In this document: positions 20,176-31,974 of the stretch, piece after piece | Layout of the letters: the number at the start of each line of letters is the position of its first letter | Numbering within the stretch: the stretch's first letter is position 1 | Source: Actinomycetospora callitridis | GTDB taxonomy: Bacteria > Actinomycetota > Actinomycetes > Mycobacteriales > Pseudonocardiaceae | Direction: 5' to 3' | Length of the DNA stretch: 64,000 bases | Assembly (NCBI RefSeq): GCF_028737265.1 | Contig: NZ_JAQZAK010000001.1 | Span: 806,001 to 870,000 of the forward strand | Made by a program: the position numbers and the translations under genes | The notes under the pieces: model-generated | Databases searched by the model: none | What the model was told of the DNA's origin: nothing | The model's input: only the letters and a program-made list of their open reading frames with translations

Positions 20176-20199
20176 TACTTGCTAGGCAGCACGCAAGTA
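20176..20199. promoter_or_regulatory. Dyad operator TACTTGC-N10-GCAAGTA
   Basis: Perfect 7-bp arms around a ten-base spacer, AT-rich against its surroundings, 23 bp after the dehydrogenase stop and 60 bp before the small gene at 20260. The form is typical of TetR- or MarR-type operators or of an excisionase/MerR-like site, but no regulator gene is adjacent. Confidence 0.5.
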
Positions 20200-20259
20200 T
20201 GTACAAAGGGTGGTACGCCCACGCGTCGAGACGTGGACGACGTCGGAGCGGAGTGGGCG

Positions 20260-20442
20260 ATGACAGCGTGGACGAGCGTCAGCACAGGGGCGGGCGAGGA
20301 GATCGTGCGGGTCGAGGTCGAGGACGGCGACCCGTTCGCGGTGATGGCCCTGGGCCGGCACACGGTCGTGCTCACGCGCGACGAGTGCCGCCGGATCGCC
20401 GACGCGCTGCGCGCGGCATCGCACCGGTCTCCGGCGCGGTGA
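20260..20442 (+). CDS. Small hypothetical protein, 60 aa
   Basis: A short protein with a beta-rich look (EEIVRVEVEDGDPFAVMALGRHTVVLT) followed by a helix (RDECRRIADALRAA). ATG 20260 is preferred over an in-frame ATG at 20170, because the longer form would place the 24-bp dyad operator inside the coding region and its extra residues are not protein-like. GGAG lies about 9 bases upstream. I do not recognise the family. The dyad upstream suggests tight regulation. Confidence 0.55.
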   Translation: MTAWTSVSTGAGEEIVRVEVEDGDPFAVMALGRHTVVLTRDECRRIADALRAASHRSPAR

Positions 20443-20451
20443 CGGGACCTC

Positions 20452-20488
20452 GGTGGCGAACCCCGCGCCCAGCGCGGGATTCGCCACC
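20452..20488. terminator. Bidirectional terminator hairpin after the small gene and ilvD
   Basis: GGTGGCGAA pairs with TTCGCCACC and, inside it, CCCGCGC with GCGCGGG, a nearly continuous 16-bp stem with a three-base loop. It lies between convergent stops at 20442 and 20500. Confidence 0.75.
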
Positions 20489-20499
20489 GGAGAAGCGAC

Positions 20500-22350
20500 C
20501 TAGACGGAGCGGACCGCGCCCGTCGCGCCCGAGGTGACGAGCTTCGCGTAGGCGCGCAGGGCGCTGGTGAGGTGGCGGTTGCGGTCGACGGCGGGCTGCC
20601 ACGGACGCTCCGAGGCCTCCATCTTGGCGCGGCGCTCGGCGAGCACCTCGTCGTCGACGAGCAGCTCGATGCGGCGGGCGTCGACGTCGAGGAGGATCTC
20701 GTCGCCCTCCTGCACGAGCCCGATCGTGCCGCCGGCCGCCGCCTCGGGGGAGACGTGCCCGACGGAGATGCCGCTCGAGCCGCCGGAGAACCGGCCGTCG
20801 GTGACCAGCGCGCACACCGCGCCGAGGCCCGCGCCCTTGAGGAACGCGGTCGGGTGCAGCATCTCCTGCATGCCGGGGCCGCCGGCGGGGCCCTCGTAGC
20901 GCACGACGATCACGTCGCCGGGCTGCACCTGCTTCCCGAGGATGATCGAGACGGCCTCCTCCTGGCTCTCGACCACGCGCGCGGGGCCACGGAAGAACCG
21001 CCCGTCCTCGGGCAGGCCTGCGCTCTTGATGACGGCGCCGTCGGGGGAGAGGTTGCCGGTGAGCACGGCGAGCCCGCCGTCGGCCGAGAACGCGTGCGCG
21101 ACGTCGTGGATCACCCCGTCGGCGCCGTCGGTGTCGAGCGACGACCACCGGTTGGTCGTCGAGAACGGCTCGACGGTGCGCACCCCGCCGGGCGCGGCGT
21201 GGAACAGCTCGAGGGCCTCCTCGGACGGCGAGCCGCCCCGGATGTCCCAGGCGCCGAGCCACGCGTCGAGCGAGGGGGCGTGCACCGTGTGCACGTCGCG
21301 GTGCAGCAGGCCGCCGCGGTCGAGCTCGCCGAGGATCGCGGGGATGCCGCCGGCGCGGTGCACGTCCTCCATGTGGTGCGACGAGTTCGGCGCGACCTTC
21401 GAGACGCACGGCACCCGCCGGCTCACGGCGTCGATGTCGGCGAGCGAGAACTCGAGCTCGGCCTCGTGGGCGGCGGCGAGGATGTGCAGCACGGTGTTCG
21501 TCGAGCCGCCCATCGCGACGTCGAGGGCCATCGCGTTCTCGAACGCGTGGCGCGACGCGACGTTCCGCGGCAGCACCGAGTCGTCGTCCTCGGCGTAGTA
21601 GCGCCGGGCCAGGTCGACGACCGTGCGGCCCGCGTCGAGGAACAGCTCGCGGCGCGCCGCGTGCGTCGCGAGCGTGGAGCCGTTGCCGGGCAGCGAGAGC
21701 CCGAGCGCCTCGGTGAGGCAGTTCATCGAGTTCGCGGTGAACATCCCGGAGCACGACCCGCAGGTGGGGCAGGCGGAGCGCTCGACCTCGGTGAGCCCCT
21801 CGTCGGAGACCGCACCCGACGCCGAGGCGGAGATCGCGGTGATCAGGTCGGTCGGGGCCTGGGCTGAGCCGACAAGGCCCTCGACCACGACGGCCTTGCC
21901 GGCCTCCATCGGTCCGCCGGACACGAACACCGTCGGGATGTTGAGCCGCAGCGCGGCGTTGAGCATGCCCGGGGTGATCTTGTCGCAGTTCGAGATGCAC
22001 ACCAGGGCGTCCACGGCGTGGCCCTGCACCATGTGCTCGACGCCGTCGGCGATCACCTCGCGGGACGGCAGCGAGTGCAGCATCCCGCCGTGACCCATGG
22101 CGATGCCGTCGTCCACGGCGATCGTGTGGAACTCGCGCGCGATGCCGCCGGCCTCGCGCACCGCGCCCGCGACCAGCTCGCCCATCTCCTTGAGGTGCAC
22201 GTGCCCGGGCACGAACTGCGTGTAGGAGTTGGCGATCGCGACCAGCGGCTTGCCGAAGTCGGAGTCGGTGAGACCGGTGGCGCGCCAGAGGGCACGCGCC
22301 CCGGCGGCGTTGCGGCCCTGGGTGGTGACGCGCGAGCGGAGCGGCGGCAC
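20500..22350 (-). CDS. ilvD: Dihydroxy-acid dehydratase
   Basis: Dehydrates dihydroxyisovalerate and dihydroxymethylvalerate to the keto acids of valine/leucine and isoleucine. The 616-residue product has the iron-sulfur Cys segments [12 protein letters not shown] and [31 protein letters not shown], and the C-terminal [25 protein letters not shown] 22350 has GAGG six bases upstream and gives the family start PPLRSR; a GTG at 22362 would add four residues. It is separate from ilvBNC, which reads the other way 3 kb to the right. The gene ends at a strong hairpin. Confidence 0.96.
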   Translation of the reverse strand: MPPLRSRVTTQGRNAAGARALWRATGLTDSDFGKPLVAIANSYTQFVPGHVHLKEMGELVAGAVREAGGIAREFHTIAVDDGIAMGHGGMLHSLPSREVIADGVEHMVQGHAVDALVCISNCDKITPGMLNAALRLNIPTVFVSGGPMEAGKAVVVEGLVGSAQAPTDLITAISASASGAVSDEGLTEVERSACPTCGSCSGMFTANSMNCLTEALGLSLPGNGSTLATHAARRELFLDAGRTVVDLARRYYAEDDDSVLPRNVASRHAFENAMALDVAMGGSTNTVLHILAAAHEAELEFSLADIDAVSRRVPCVSKVAPNSSHHMEDVHRAGGIPAILGELDRGGLLHRDVHTVHAPSLDAWLGAWDIRGGSPSEEALELFHAAPGGVRTVEPFSTTNRWSSLDTDGADGVIHDVAHAFSADGGLAVLTGNLSPDGAVIKSAGLPEDGRFFRGPARVVESQEEAVSIILGKQVQPGDVIVVRYEGPAGGPGMQEMLHPTAFLKGAGLGAVCALVTDGRFSGGSSGISVGHVSPEAAAGGTIGLVQEGDEILLDVDARRIELLVDDEVLAERRAKMEASERPWQPAVDRNRHLTSALRAYAKLVTSGATGAVRSV

Positions 22351-22407
22351 AGGTGACCTCACAGGACGATCAGGTGGCGGAAACGATCAGGGGACGACCG
22401 CCCGAGA

Positions 22408-23031
22408 TTACGCCCGCTCGGATCCCTCGCCCGGGGTCGCGTCGGCGGCGTCCCGGTCGGTGTCCTGCTCGGTCTGCTGGTCGGTCTGCTGGTCGGTCTG
22501 CTGCTCGGCCTCGCGGAGCCTCGCGATCCGCATCCGCGTGGCCTCGAGCTCGCGCTGGTGCGCGGCGGCGTCCTCGACCTCCTCGGGCGTCGGCATCGTG
22601 ATCCGCCCGCCGCTGGCCTGCGCGACGCGGCCGAGGTCGCGGGTGCGGACGCCAACCAGCGCCAGCTCGGTCTCGTCGCCGCGCACCGCGCGCACCCACC
22701 CGCGCTCGACCACGCGCAGGGTGGCGAGGTCGTCCCACGCGAGCCGGTGCGAGCCCCAGGCCGAGCGCACCCGCAGGGCCTCGACGTCGACGGTCGTGCG
22801 CGTGCGCACCACCCACCAGCCCAGGGCGAGGGGGAGGAGGAACACCAGGAACCAGGGGCCGCCGAGGAACGCGATCGGGGAGATGCAGATCGCGACGAAG
22901 CCGACGGCGATCAGCGCCGGCATCGGGACGGCCCGGAACGTCGCCGGGCGGGCCGGCACCTCGTCGGTCGTAGCCGCCGTCGTGCTCGCCGATGTCCTTG
23001 CCGTCGTCCCCCGCTCGGTGCTCACTCCCAC
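22408..23031 (-). CDS. Cfp6-like membrane protein with PH domain
   Basis: A 207-residue protein with two transmembrane segments (about residues 35-52 and 55-73: LIAVGFVAICISPIAFL and WFLVFLLPLALGWWVV) and then a bacterial PH-like fold (TTVDVEALRVRSAWGSHRLAWDDLATLRV). This matches the mycobacterial low-molecular-weight antigen Cfp6 (Rv3004), which lies beside ilvB in M. tuberculosis (from memory). A coiled, Gln-rich C-terminal tail carries a fourfold Gln-Gln-Thr-Asp-type repeat encoded by 12-bp DNA repeats. Function unknown; inner-membrane location is inferred. Confidence 0.78.
   Translation of the reverse strand: MGVSTERGTTARTSASTTAATTDEVPARPATFRAVPMPALIAVGFVAICISPIAFLGGPWFLVFLLPLALGWWVVRTRTTVDVEALRVRSAWGSHRLAWDDLATLRVVERGWVRAVRGDETELALVGVRTRDLGRVAQASGGRITMPTPEEVEDAAAHQRELEATRMRIARLREAEQQTDQQTDQQTEQDTDRDAADATPGEGSERA
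22459..22506. repeat. Four 12-bp tandem repeats inside the Cfp6-like gene
   Basis: The unit GGTCTGCTGGTC occurs perfectly at 22471-22482 and 22483-22494, with one mismatch at 22495-22506 and two at 22459-22470. In frame it encodes a Gln/Thr/Asp tail, so copy number can change without breaking the frame. Confidence 0.8.
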
Positions 23032-23079
23032 GATGGTGCCAGCAGGCCGGTGTCCGGGCGCGGTGTGCCGCCGGAGCGC

Positions 23080-23850
23080 TCAGCCCGGGGCGCGGCGGGC
23101 GCGGTAGAGGCCGACGAGGTCGTCGGCGACGGCCCCGGCGCGGGCGCACTCGAAGCGGTGGGTCGTCCCGTCGAGGGTGTGGATCGCGACGGTGGGGAAG
23201 CGGATCTGGGCCGCCCACCTCCGTGCGGTCGGGGTGACCTCGATCGTCACGACCGAGCCGGCGGGGATCGCGCGGATCGTGGGTCCGGGCCGCACGGCGT
23301 CGTCGGCGGCCTCGGCGCAGAACACGATCTCGTCGGGGTAGAGGAGCAGGTGCCCGGGCACCAGGTCGGGCTCGCCGGTGCCCTCCGGGGCGCCGAGCCC
23401 GGGCTCGAGCAGCGCCGCCTGCCGCCGACGGCCCGGCTTCGCCGGACGGCGCGCGCTGCGGGCGAGTGCCTCGCTGTTCTGCTCAGGCGCCGGCTGCCGG
23501 TCCGCGGCGGCCGTCGCCGTGCCCCGCGCGTGGCGTCGGCGGTACCACCGCGGCCCGAACCACGACGGGCCCCACAGCCCGAGGATGATCACCAGGACCG
23601 CGGCGAGCAGCAACGGCGCGGCGATCCGCGACCCGGTCCGGCCCTCGGGGAGGACGAAGGTCGCGGCGTAGTCGAACGCGAGCAGGGCGCCGGCGGGGAA
23701 GACGAAGAGCGGCGCCGAACCGGTCGGGCCGCCCACCCAGCTGCGCCACGTGCCGCGCCAGACCAGCACCGTCACGACGACGCAGCCCAGGCCGAGGGCG
23801 AGGGCCGCCCAGCCCTGCACCGGCGGGACGTCACTCGGGGACGACGTCAT
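23080..23850 (-). CDS. Membrane protein of unknown function with a C-terminal PH-like segment
   Basis: A 256-residue protein with three probable transmembrane segments in its first 95 residues (WAALALGLGCVVVTVLVW, LFVFPAGALLAFDYAATFVL, IAAPLLLAAVLVIILGLW), a basic Arg-rich cytosolic stretch, and a beta-rich C-terminal part resembling a GRAM/PH-like fold (HLLLYPDEIVFCAE...IRAIPAGSVVTIEV). Its start overlaps the stop of the upstream WXG-like gene by 20 bp, so the two are likely coupled. Function unknown; linkage suggests work with the WXG-like proteins, perhaps as membrane partner or immunity protein. Confidence 0.65.
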   Translation of the reverse strand: MTSSPSDVPPVQGWAALALGLGCVVVTVLVWRGTWRSWVGGPTGSAPLFVFPAGALLAFDYAATFVLPEGRTGSRIAAPLLLAAVLVIILGLWGPSWFGPRWYRRRHARGTATAAADRQPAPEQNSEALARSARRPAKPGRRRQAALLEPGLGAPEGTGEPDLVPGHLLLYPDEIVFCAEAADDAVRPGPTIRAIPAGSVVTIEVTPTARRWAAQIRFPTVAIHTLDGTTHRFECARAGAVADDLVGLYRARRAPG

Positions 23851-24727
23851 CGGTCTGCTCCCCGACCCGGTCGACGGCGTCGTCGTTGACCTCGTCCATC
23901 AGCACCGCCCCGCCCCAGCCGCCCAGGGCGCCCAGCGCGAACCCCGCGGCGGTGCCCACACCGGGGAACAGCAGCGTGCCGAGGGCGGCGCCCGCGGCGG
24001 CCCCACCGACGGCCCCGACTCCCACCGTCGCGCCCTGCGCCGCCGCGCGCCCGGCGCGCTCCGCCGTGCTGAAGCGGGGGTTGTCGGCGTCCGAGAGCAA
24101 CTGCCCGGCGGCGGGGCCGACGAAGGCCAGCCGGTTGCCCAGCGTCGTCACGTCGGCGTACCGCGCGCCGGCCGCGGCCCTCGCCGCCGGGTCCAGGGCC
24201 GCCGCCGCGGCCTCCCGCAGCAGGTTCTGGTGCGCGCCGACCGCGCCGAGCCCGGTGCCCACGGCGAAGCTGGTCGTGGTGCGCAGCGACTGCTCGACGG
24301 CCAGGGCGTCGCTCGCCGCCGACCCGATGCGCTCGACCTCCGCGGCGGCGCGCTCGTTGGCGGCCCGCGCGCGGTCCTGCGCGTCGGTCAGCGCCCGGGT
24401 GGCCGGCTCGTAGCCGACGGTGCCGTAGCTGTCCGCCGCCGCGGCGAAGTGCGCGTCCCACTGGCCCTGCGCCGCCTCGAGCTCGGCCGCGTAGGTCTCC
24501 AGCGGCCCGGCCGCGTCCGCGAGGACGGCGACGGCCCGTAACCGCGCCGCGGTGGCGACGGCGGCGACCGCGAACGCCTCGGCGGCCCGTCCGGTCCACG
24601 AGCCGGTGGTGCGCTCGAGCGCGTCCTGCACCTGGCGCGCCGCGTCCTCCGCGGTCCGTCGCGCGTCGCGCAGCCGGGCGGCGGCGGCGCGCAGCGCCAC
24701 GGGATCGCCGGCGAGAGTGCGGGGCAT
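23831..24727 (-). CDS. WXG-like helical protein with glycine-zipper tail
   Basis: A 298-residue protein. The N-terminal 100 residues form long Ala-rich amphipathic helices with a turn at GSWTGRAAEAF, the W-x-G arrangement of ESX/type VII substrates. A middle helical part follows, then a glycine-zipper hydrophobic region (GAVGGAAAGAALGTL, GVGTAAGFALGALGG) able to enter a membrane, and an acidic tail. No signal peptide. It lies 11 bp after a smaller ESX-like gene and overlaps a membrane-protein gene. Export by a type VII system is inferred; no secretion ATPase is in the window. Confidence 0.6.
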   Translation of the reverse strand: MPRTLAGDPVALRAAAARLRDARRTAEDAARQVQDALERTTGSWTGRAAEAFAVAAVATAARLRAVAVLADAAGPLETYAAELEAAQGQWDAHFAAAADSYGTVGYEPATRALTDAQDRARAANERAAAEVERIGSAASDALAVEQSLRTTTSFAVGTGLGAVGAHQNLLREAAAAALDPAARAAAGARYADVTTLGNRLAFVGPAAGQLLSDADNPRFSTAERAGRAAAQGATVGVGAVGGAAAGAALGTLLFPGVGTAAGFALGALGGWGGAVLMDEVNDDAVDRVGEQTDDVVPE

Positions 24728-24738
24728 CCCGGTGCGAC

Positions 24739-25056
24739 TCAGCCGCCGGGGACCGTGTCGAGGGACGCCGCGGCCGCGCCGTCACGCCCGCGGTAGGCCT
24801 CGGCGCTGTCGGCCAGGTCCTGCGACAGCTCCCGGGCCTCGCGGCCGCGTTCGTCCGAGCGGCTCCGTGCCCCGGCGCCGAAGGCGGCGAGGACGTCCCC
24901 GAGGGGCCCCTCGCCCGCCGCGCCCCCCGCGACGGTGGCCGCCGCGGCGATCTCCTCGCCGAAGGCCCGCATCGTCGACTCGGCGGCGCCCGTCGCGACG
25001 GCCGCGGCGTCGACGACGGCGGGATCGACCCGGAACCCACCGCCCGGCGCGGTCAT
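24739..25056 (-). CDS. ESX/WXG100-like small protein
   Basis: A 105-residue, mainly helical protein starting MTAPGGGFRVDPAVVDAAA, with the N-terminal pattern of actinobacterial ESX-associated proteins, two predicted helices around residues 12-40 and 60-88, and no Cys. A strict W-x-G turn is not visible; the turn region is Gly-rich (AGGAAGEGPLGDV). First gene of a three-gene leftward set with the WXG-like and membrane proteins. A start five residues earlier (25071) is possible. Function unknown. Confidence 0.58.
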   Translation of the reverse strand: MTAPGGGFRVDPAVVDAAAVATGAAESTMRAFGEEIAAAATVAGGAAGEGPLGDVLAAFGAGARSRSDERGREARELSQDLADSAEAYRGRDGAAAASLDTVPGG

Positions 25057-25123
25057 GTGGCCCTCCCTCACCCGGTGCTGCGCGGCGTCCGACTGTACGA
25101 GCGGACCGGGGTCGTCGAGGGCC

Positions 25124-25135
25124 GATTGCGCAATC
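25124..25135. promoter_or_regulatory. Perfect 12-bp palindrome upstream of the ilvB leader
   Basis: GATTGCGCAATC lies about 80 bp upstream of the predicted ilvB transcript start and 68 bp upstream of the ESX-like start on the other strand. TTGCGCAA cores resemble Lrp/AsnC-type sites, which would suit a branched-chain operon, but this is only a resemblance. Confidence 0.35.
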
Positions 25136-25212
25136 CGTGGTGCTCCGTGGTGCCGCCCGGGGAGCGGGACGGATCACGACGGCACGGTGGCTGGGTGGGG
25201 GACGGGGCGTGC

Positions 25213-25218
25213 TACGGT
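25213..25218 (+). promoter_or_regulatory. -10 element of the ilvB leader promoter
   Basis: TACGGT lies 6 bases before the leader-peptide ATG, so the attenuator peptide is probably translated from a leaderless transcript. No good -35 is visible. The same hexamer appears at 29011-29016 ahead of serA. Confidence 0.5.
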
Positions 25219-25224
25219 CCTTGC

Positions 25225-25266
25225 ATGCAGCGAATTCTCGTACTCGCCGGGCGCGTCAGCGCCTGA
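25225..25266 (+). CDS. ilvB leader peptide (attenuator), 13 aa
   Basis: The peptide MQRILVLAGRVSA contains Ile-Leu-Val-Leu in a row plus a further Val, the three end products of the pathway. A ribosome stalled there for lack of charged branched-chain tRNA would alter folding of the downstream leader, where an intrinsic terminator stands 39 bases past the stop. The peptide is too short for gene finders. It has no upstream ribosome site and appears leaderless. Confidence 0.8.
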   Translation: MQRILVLAGRVSA

Positions 25267-25337
25267 CGAGCCTCGTGCTCGCTGCCTAGTTCGCTGACGC
25301 GCCGGCCCTCTCCGCCTCCTGGCGGCGAGGGCTTTTT
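25250..25337 (+). terminator. Transcription attenuator of ilvBNC
   Basis: GGCGCGTCAGCG (25250-25261, inside the leader peptide) can pair with CGCTGACGCGCC (25292-25303), a 12-bp stem. Next comes a terminator: GCCCTC-T-CCGCC, loop TCCT, GGCGG-C-GAGGGC, then TTTTT at 25333-25337. Stalling on the Ile-Leu-Val-Leu codons, just before the first arm, would change which structure forms. A specific antiterminator pairing could not be settled by eye; segments around GCCTCG and CGAGGGC are candidates. Confidence 0.78.
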
Positions 25338-25392
25338 CGTGTCCGGGGCTCGTTCACACACTCGTACCTGATCCCCCAGAGGCTGATCACCG

Positions 25393-28888
<3,496 letters not shown>

Positions 28889-28915
28889 GTCGCGCCCGGT
28901 TCCTCTCCGCGCGGA

Positions 28916-28952
28916 GGGCACCATCAGCCGCACAGAGCGGCGGATGGTGCCC
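28916..28952 (+). terminator. Terminator of ilvBNC
   Basis: GGGCACCATC pairs with GATGGTGCCC and, within it, GCCGC with GCGGC around a five-base loop; TT follows. It ends the operon before the serA promoter. Confidence 0.8.
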
Positions 28953-28986
28953 TTCGCTCGTTCCCGGCGAGCTCCGCGCCGATCAT

Positions 28987-29016
28987 GTGAATCGGTTCAC
29001 GCCGGGTCGGTACGGT
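28987..29016 (+). promoter_or_regulatory. serA promoter region with overlapping dyad
   Basis: GTGAATCGGTTCAC (28987-29000, 5-bp arms, four-base spacer) overlaps a possible -35 (TGAATC, 28988-28993); TACGGT at 29011-29016 is 17 bases further on and fits a -10. A repressor on the dyad would block the promoter. A second hexamer, TTGACA at 29060-29065, lacks a matching -10. The leader to ATG 29127 is about 100 bases. Confidence 0.42.
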
Positions 29017-29126
29017 CCCGGTCAGTGCGGGACGATGCCCCGCAGCACGTCGGCGTGTGTTGACATCGGGTAGGTGCAGGGCTCGTCGGCGTGAACCCAC
29101 CGCCGACCCCTGGAGCGAACTCACCG

Positions 29127-30722
29127 ATGACCACCGCCGCCAGCAAGCCCGTCGTCCTGATGGCCGAGAAGCTCGCGCCGTCGACGTTGGAGGTGTTCGG
29201 CGACGAGGTCGAGATCCGCACCGTCGACGGCACCGACCGCCCGGCCCTGCTCGAGGCCGTGGCGACCGCCGACGCCCTGCTCGTCCGCTCGGCCACCCAG
29301 GTCGACGCCGAGGTCTTCGACGCCGCCAAGCAGCTGAAGATCGTCGGGCGCGCCGGCGTCGGGCTCGACAACGTCGAGGTCCCGGCCGCGACCTCGCACG
29401 GCGTCATGGTCGTCAACGCGCCGACCTCGAACATCGTCTCCGCCGCCGAGCACGCCCTGGCGCTGCTGCTGGCCACCGCCCGGCGCATCCCCGAGGCCGA
29501 CGCGAGCCTGCGGGCCGGCAAGTGGGAGCGCAGCAAGCTCTCCGGCGTCGAGATCCAGGGCAAGACCGTCGGCGTCATCGGCCTCGGCAAGATCGGGCAG
29601 CTGTTCGCGAGCCGCATCGCGTCGTTCGGCACGCACGTCATCGCCTACGACCCGTACCTGCCGCAGAGCCGCGCCACCCAGCTCGGCATCGAGCTCGTCG
29701 AGCTCGACGAGCTCCTGGGCCGTGCGGACATGATGACGATCCACCTGCCGAAGACCCCCGAGACGCAGGGCCTCATCGGCAAGGAGGCGCTGGCCAAGAC
29801 CAAGCCGGGCGTCATCATCATCAACGCCGCACGCGGCGGGCTCGTCGACGAGGAGGCGCTGGCCGAGGCCGTGCGCTCCGGGCACGTGGCGGGCGCGGGT
29901 GTCGACGTCTACGTCACCGAGCCGACCACCTCGAGCCCGCTCTTCGAGCTCCCCCGGGTCACGGTGACCCCGCACCTCGGCGCCTCGACCGCGGAGGCCC
30001 AGGACCGCGCCGGCACGGACGTCGCGTACTCGGTGCTCGCCGGGCTGCGCGGCGACTTCGTGCCCGACGCCGTGAACGTCTCCGGCGGCGCGGTGGGCGA
30101 GGAGGTCCGGCCGTGGCTGGGCATCACCCAGAAGCTGGGCGTGCTGCTCTCCGACCTGGTCGGCGCCCCGCGCGAGCTGCAGGTGCTGGTGCGTGGCGAG
30201 CTCGCCCACGAGGACGTCTCGGTGCTGTCGCTCGCCGCCCTGCGCGGGGTGTTCGGCGAGGTCGTCGACGAGCCGGTCACCTTCGTCAACGCGCCGGCCC
30301 TGGCCGAGGAGCGCGGTGTCACCGTCGCCGTCGAGACCGAGAGCGAGAGCCCCAACCACCGCAGCATGGTCACCCTGCGCGCGGTGCGCGAGGACGGCGA
30401 CGCGATCTCGGTGTCGGGCACGCTGACCGGCGAGGACGAGGTCGAGAAGCTCGTCGAGATCAACGGCCGCAGCTTCGACCTGCGCGCCGAGGGCGACGTC
30501 CTGCTCTTCGAGTACTCGGACCGCCCCGGGGCGATGGGCGTCGTCGGCACGATGCTCGGCGAGTCGGACGTCAACATCGAGGCCGCGCAGATGTCGCAGA
30601 CGCGGGACAAGTCGTCGTCGATCATGCTGCTCCGTGTCGACCAGCCGGTCGCGACGGAGGTCCTCGAGCCCATCGGGGCGACCCTCGGGGCGCGGACGAC
30701 GCGGCTGATCAGCTTCGGGTGA
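29127..30722 (+). CDS. serA: D-3-phosphoglycerate dehydrogenase
   Basis: First enzyme of serine synthesis, oxidising 3-phosphoglycerate with NAD+. The 531-residue product has the long actinobacterial form: NAD domain ([14 protein letters not shown]), catalytic Arg in [16 protein letters not shown], catalytic His in [17 protein letters not shown], an intervening allosteric-substrate-binding domain, and a C-terminal ACT domain ([21 protein letters not shown]) that binds serine. The expected position between ilvC and leuB follows M. tuberculosis (serA1). ATG 29127 is the family start; the longer frame adds upstream leader. Confidence 0.97.
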   Translation: MTTAASKPVVLMAEKLAPSTLEVFGDEVEIRTVDGTDRPALLEAVATADALLVRSATQVDAEVFDAAKQLKIVGRAGVGLDNVEVPAATSHGVMVVNAPTSNIVSAAEHALALLLATARRIPEADASLRAGKWERSKLSGVEIQGKTVGVIGLGKIGQLFASRIASFGTHVIAYDPYLPQSRATQLGIELVELDELLGRADMMTIHLPKTPETQGLIGKEALAKTKPGVIIINAARGGLVDEEALAEAVRSGHVAGAGVDVYVTEPTTSSPLFELPRVTVTPHLGASTAEAQDRAGTDVAYSVLAGLRGDFVPDAVNVSGGAVGEEVRPWLGITQKLGVLLSDLVGAPRELQVLVRGELAHEDVSVLSLAALRGVFGEVVDEPVTFVNAPALAEERGVTVAVETESESPNHRSMVTLRAVREDGDAISVSGTLTGEDEVEKLVEINGRSFDLRAEGDVLLFEYSDRPGAMGVVGTMLGESDVNIEAAQMSQTRDKSSSIMLLRVDQPVATEVLEPIGATLGARTTRLISFG

Positions 30723-30733
30723 CCGTTTCGTCC

Positions 30734-30766
30734 GGTGGGGTGAGGGCCCGTGGCCCAAACCCCGCC
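30734..30766 (+). terminator. Hairpin after serA
   Basis: GGTGGGGT pairs with ACCCCGCC (one G-T pair) and encloses GGGCC/GGCCC around CGT. There is no T tract; a likely actinobacterial terminator 12 bases after the serA stop. Confidence 0.6.
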
Positions 30767-30906
30767 GGGCGCAGCAACCCGGTCGGACAACGAACTCCAA
30801 CGATCCGGCGATCCGGCTGCGTGATCGACCGACACGCCTAGTAGTCTCCGCGAGTCGGCCCCGGTCACCCCGTCGCGGGGCGACCCGCTCGTGGAGGTTG
30901 TTGCGG

Positions 30907-31953
30907 ATGCGACTCGCGGTGGTGCCCGGCGACGGCATCGGTCCCGAGGTCGTCGGCGAAGCGCTCAAGGTCCTCGACGAGGTCGCTCCCTCGGTGGAGA
31001 CCACCCAGTACGACCTCGGTGCGGCGCGCTGGCACTCGACGGGTGAGCTGCTGCCCGAATCGGTGCTCTCCGAGCTGCGGGAGCACGACGCGATCCTGCT
31101 CGGCGCGGTCGGCGACCCGTCGGTGCCCAGCGGCATCCTCGAGCGCGGGCTGCTGCTGCGCCTGCGCTTCGAGCTCGACCACCACGTCAACCTGCGCCCC
31201 GCCCGGCTGTACCCCGGGGTGCGCGGGCCGCTGTCGGCGGCCCAGGAGATCGACCTCGTCGTGGTCCGCGAGGGCACCGAGGGCCCGTACGCGGGCACCG
31301 GCGGCCTGCTGCGCAAGGACACCCCGCAGGAGATCGCCACCGAGGTCAGCATCAACACCGCGTTCGGCGTCGAGCGCGTCGTGCGGGACGCCTTCACCCG
31401 CGCCTCGCTGCGTCCGCGCCGCAAGCTGACGCTGGTGCACAAGACCAACGTGCTCACCCACGCCGGCTCGCTGTGGTCGCGCGTGGTCGAGGAGGTCTCG
31501 CTCGAGCACCCGGACGTCGCCGTCGACTACCAGCACGTCGACTCGACGACGATCCACATGGTCACCGACCCGGGCCGCTACGACGTGATCGTCACCGACA
31601 ACCTGTTCGGCGACATCCTCACCGACCTCGCGGCGGCGGTCACCGGCGGCATCGGCATCGCGGCGTCGGGCAACCTCGACGTCTCGCGCGCCAACCCGAG
31701 CATGTTCGAGCCGGTCCACGGGTCCGCGCCCGACATCTCGGGCAAGGGCATCGCCGACCCCACGGCCGCGATCCTCTCGGTGGCCCTGCTGCTCGACCAC
31801 CTCGGCGAGCCTGAGCTGGCCCGCCGGGTCGAGGCCGCCGTGGCGTTCGACCTCGCCACCCGCGACCACACCAACCCGGGCGGCACCCACGCGGTCGGCG
31901 ACCGCCTCGCCGCCCTGGTCTCCTCCGCCGCGGGCACCCGCACCCCGGCGTAG
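30907..31953 (+). CDS. leuB: 3-isopropylmalate dehydrogenase
   Basis: Third enzyme of leucine synthesis, oxidising and decarboxylating 3-isopropylmalate with NAD+. The 348-residue product has [11 protein letters not shown], the substrate Arg segment [34 protein letters not shown], the Lys in VHKTNVL, and the Mg-site [20 protein letters not shown] 30907 has GGAGG nine bases upstream. leuCD, whose product feeds it, are 22 kb away; leuA is not in the window. The region just downstream carries an inverted-repeat element. Confidence 0.97.
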   Translation: MRLAVVPGDGIGPEVVGEALKVLDEVAPSVETTQYDLGAARWHSTGELLPESVLSELREHDAILLGAVGDPSVPSGILERGLLLRLRFELDHHVNLRPARLYPGVRGPLSAAQEIDLVVVREGTEGPYAGTGGLLRKDTPQEIATEVSINTAFGVERVVRDAFTRASLRPRRKLTLVHKTNVLTHAGSLWSRVVEEVSLEHPDVAVDYQHVDSTTIHMVTDPGRYDVIVTDNLFGDILTDLAAAVTGGIGIAASGNLDVSRANPSMFEPVHGSAPDISGKGIADPTAAILSVALLLDHLGEPELARRVEAAVAFDLATRDHTNPGGTHAVGDRLAALVSSAAGTRTPA

Positions 31954-31974
31954 TAGTCGGGACCGCACCGGTCG

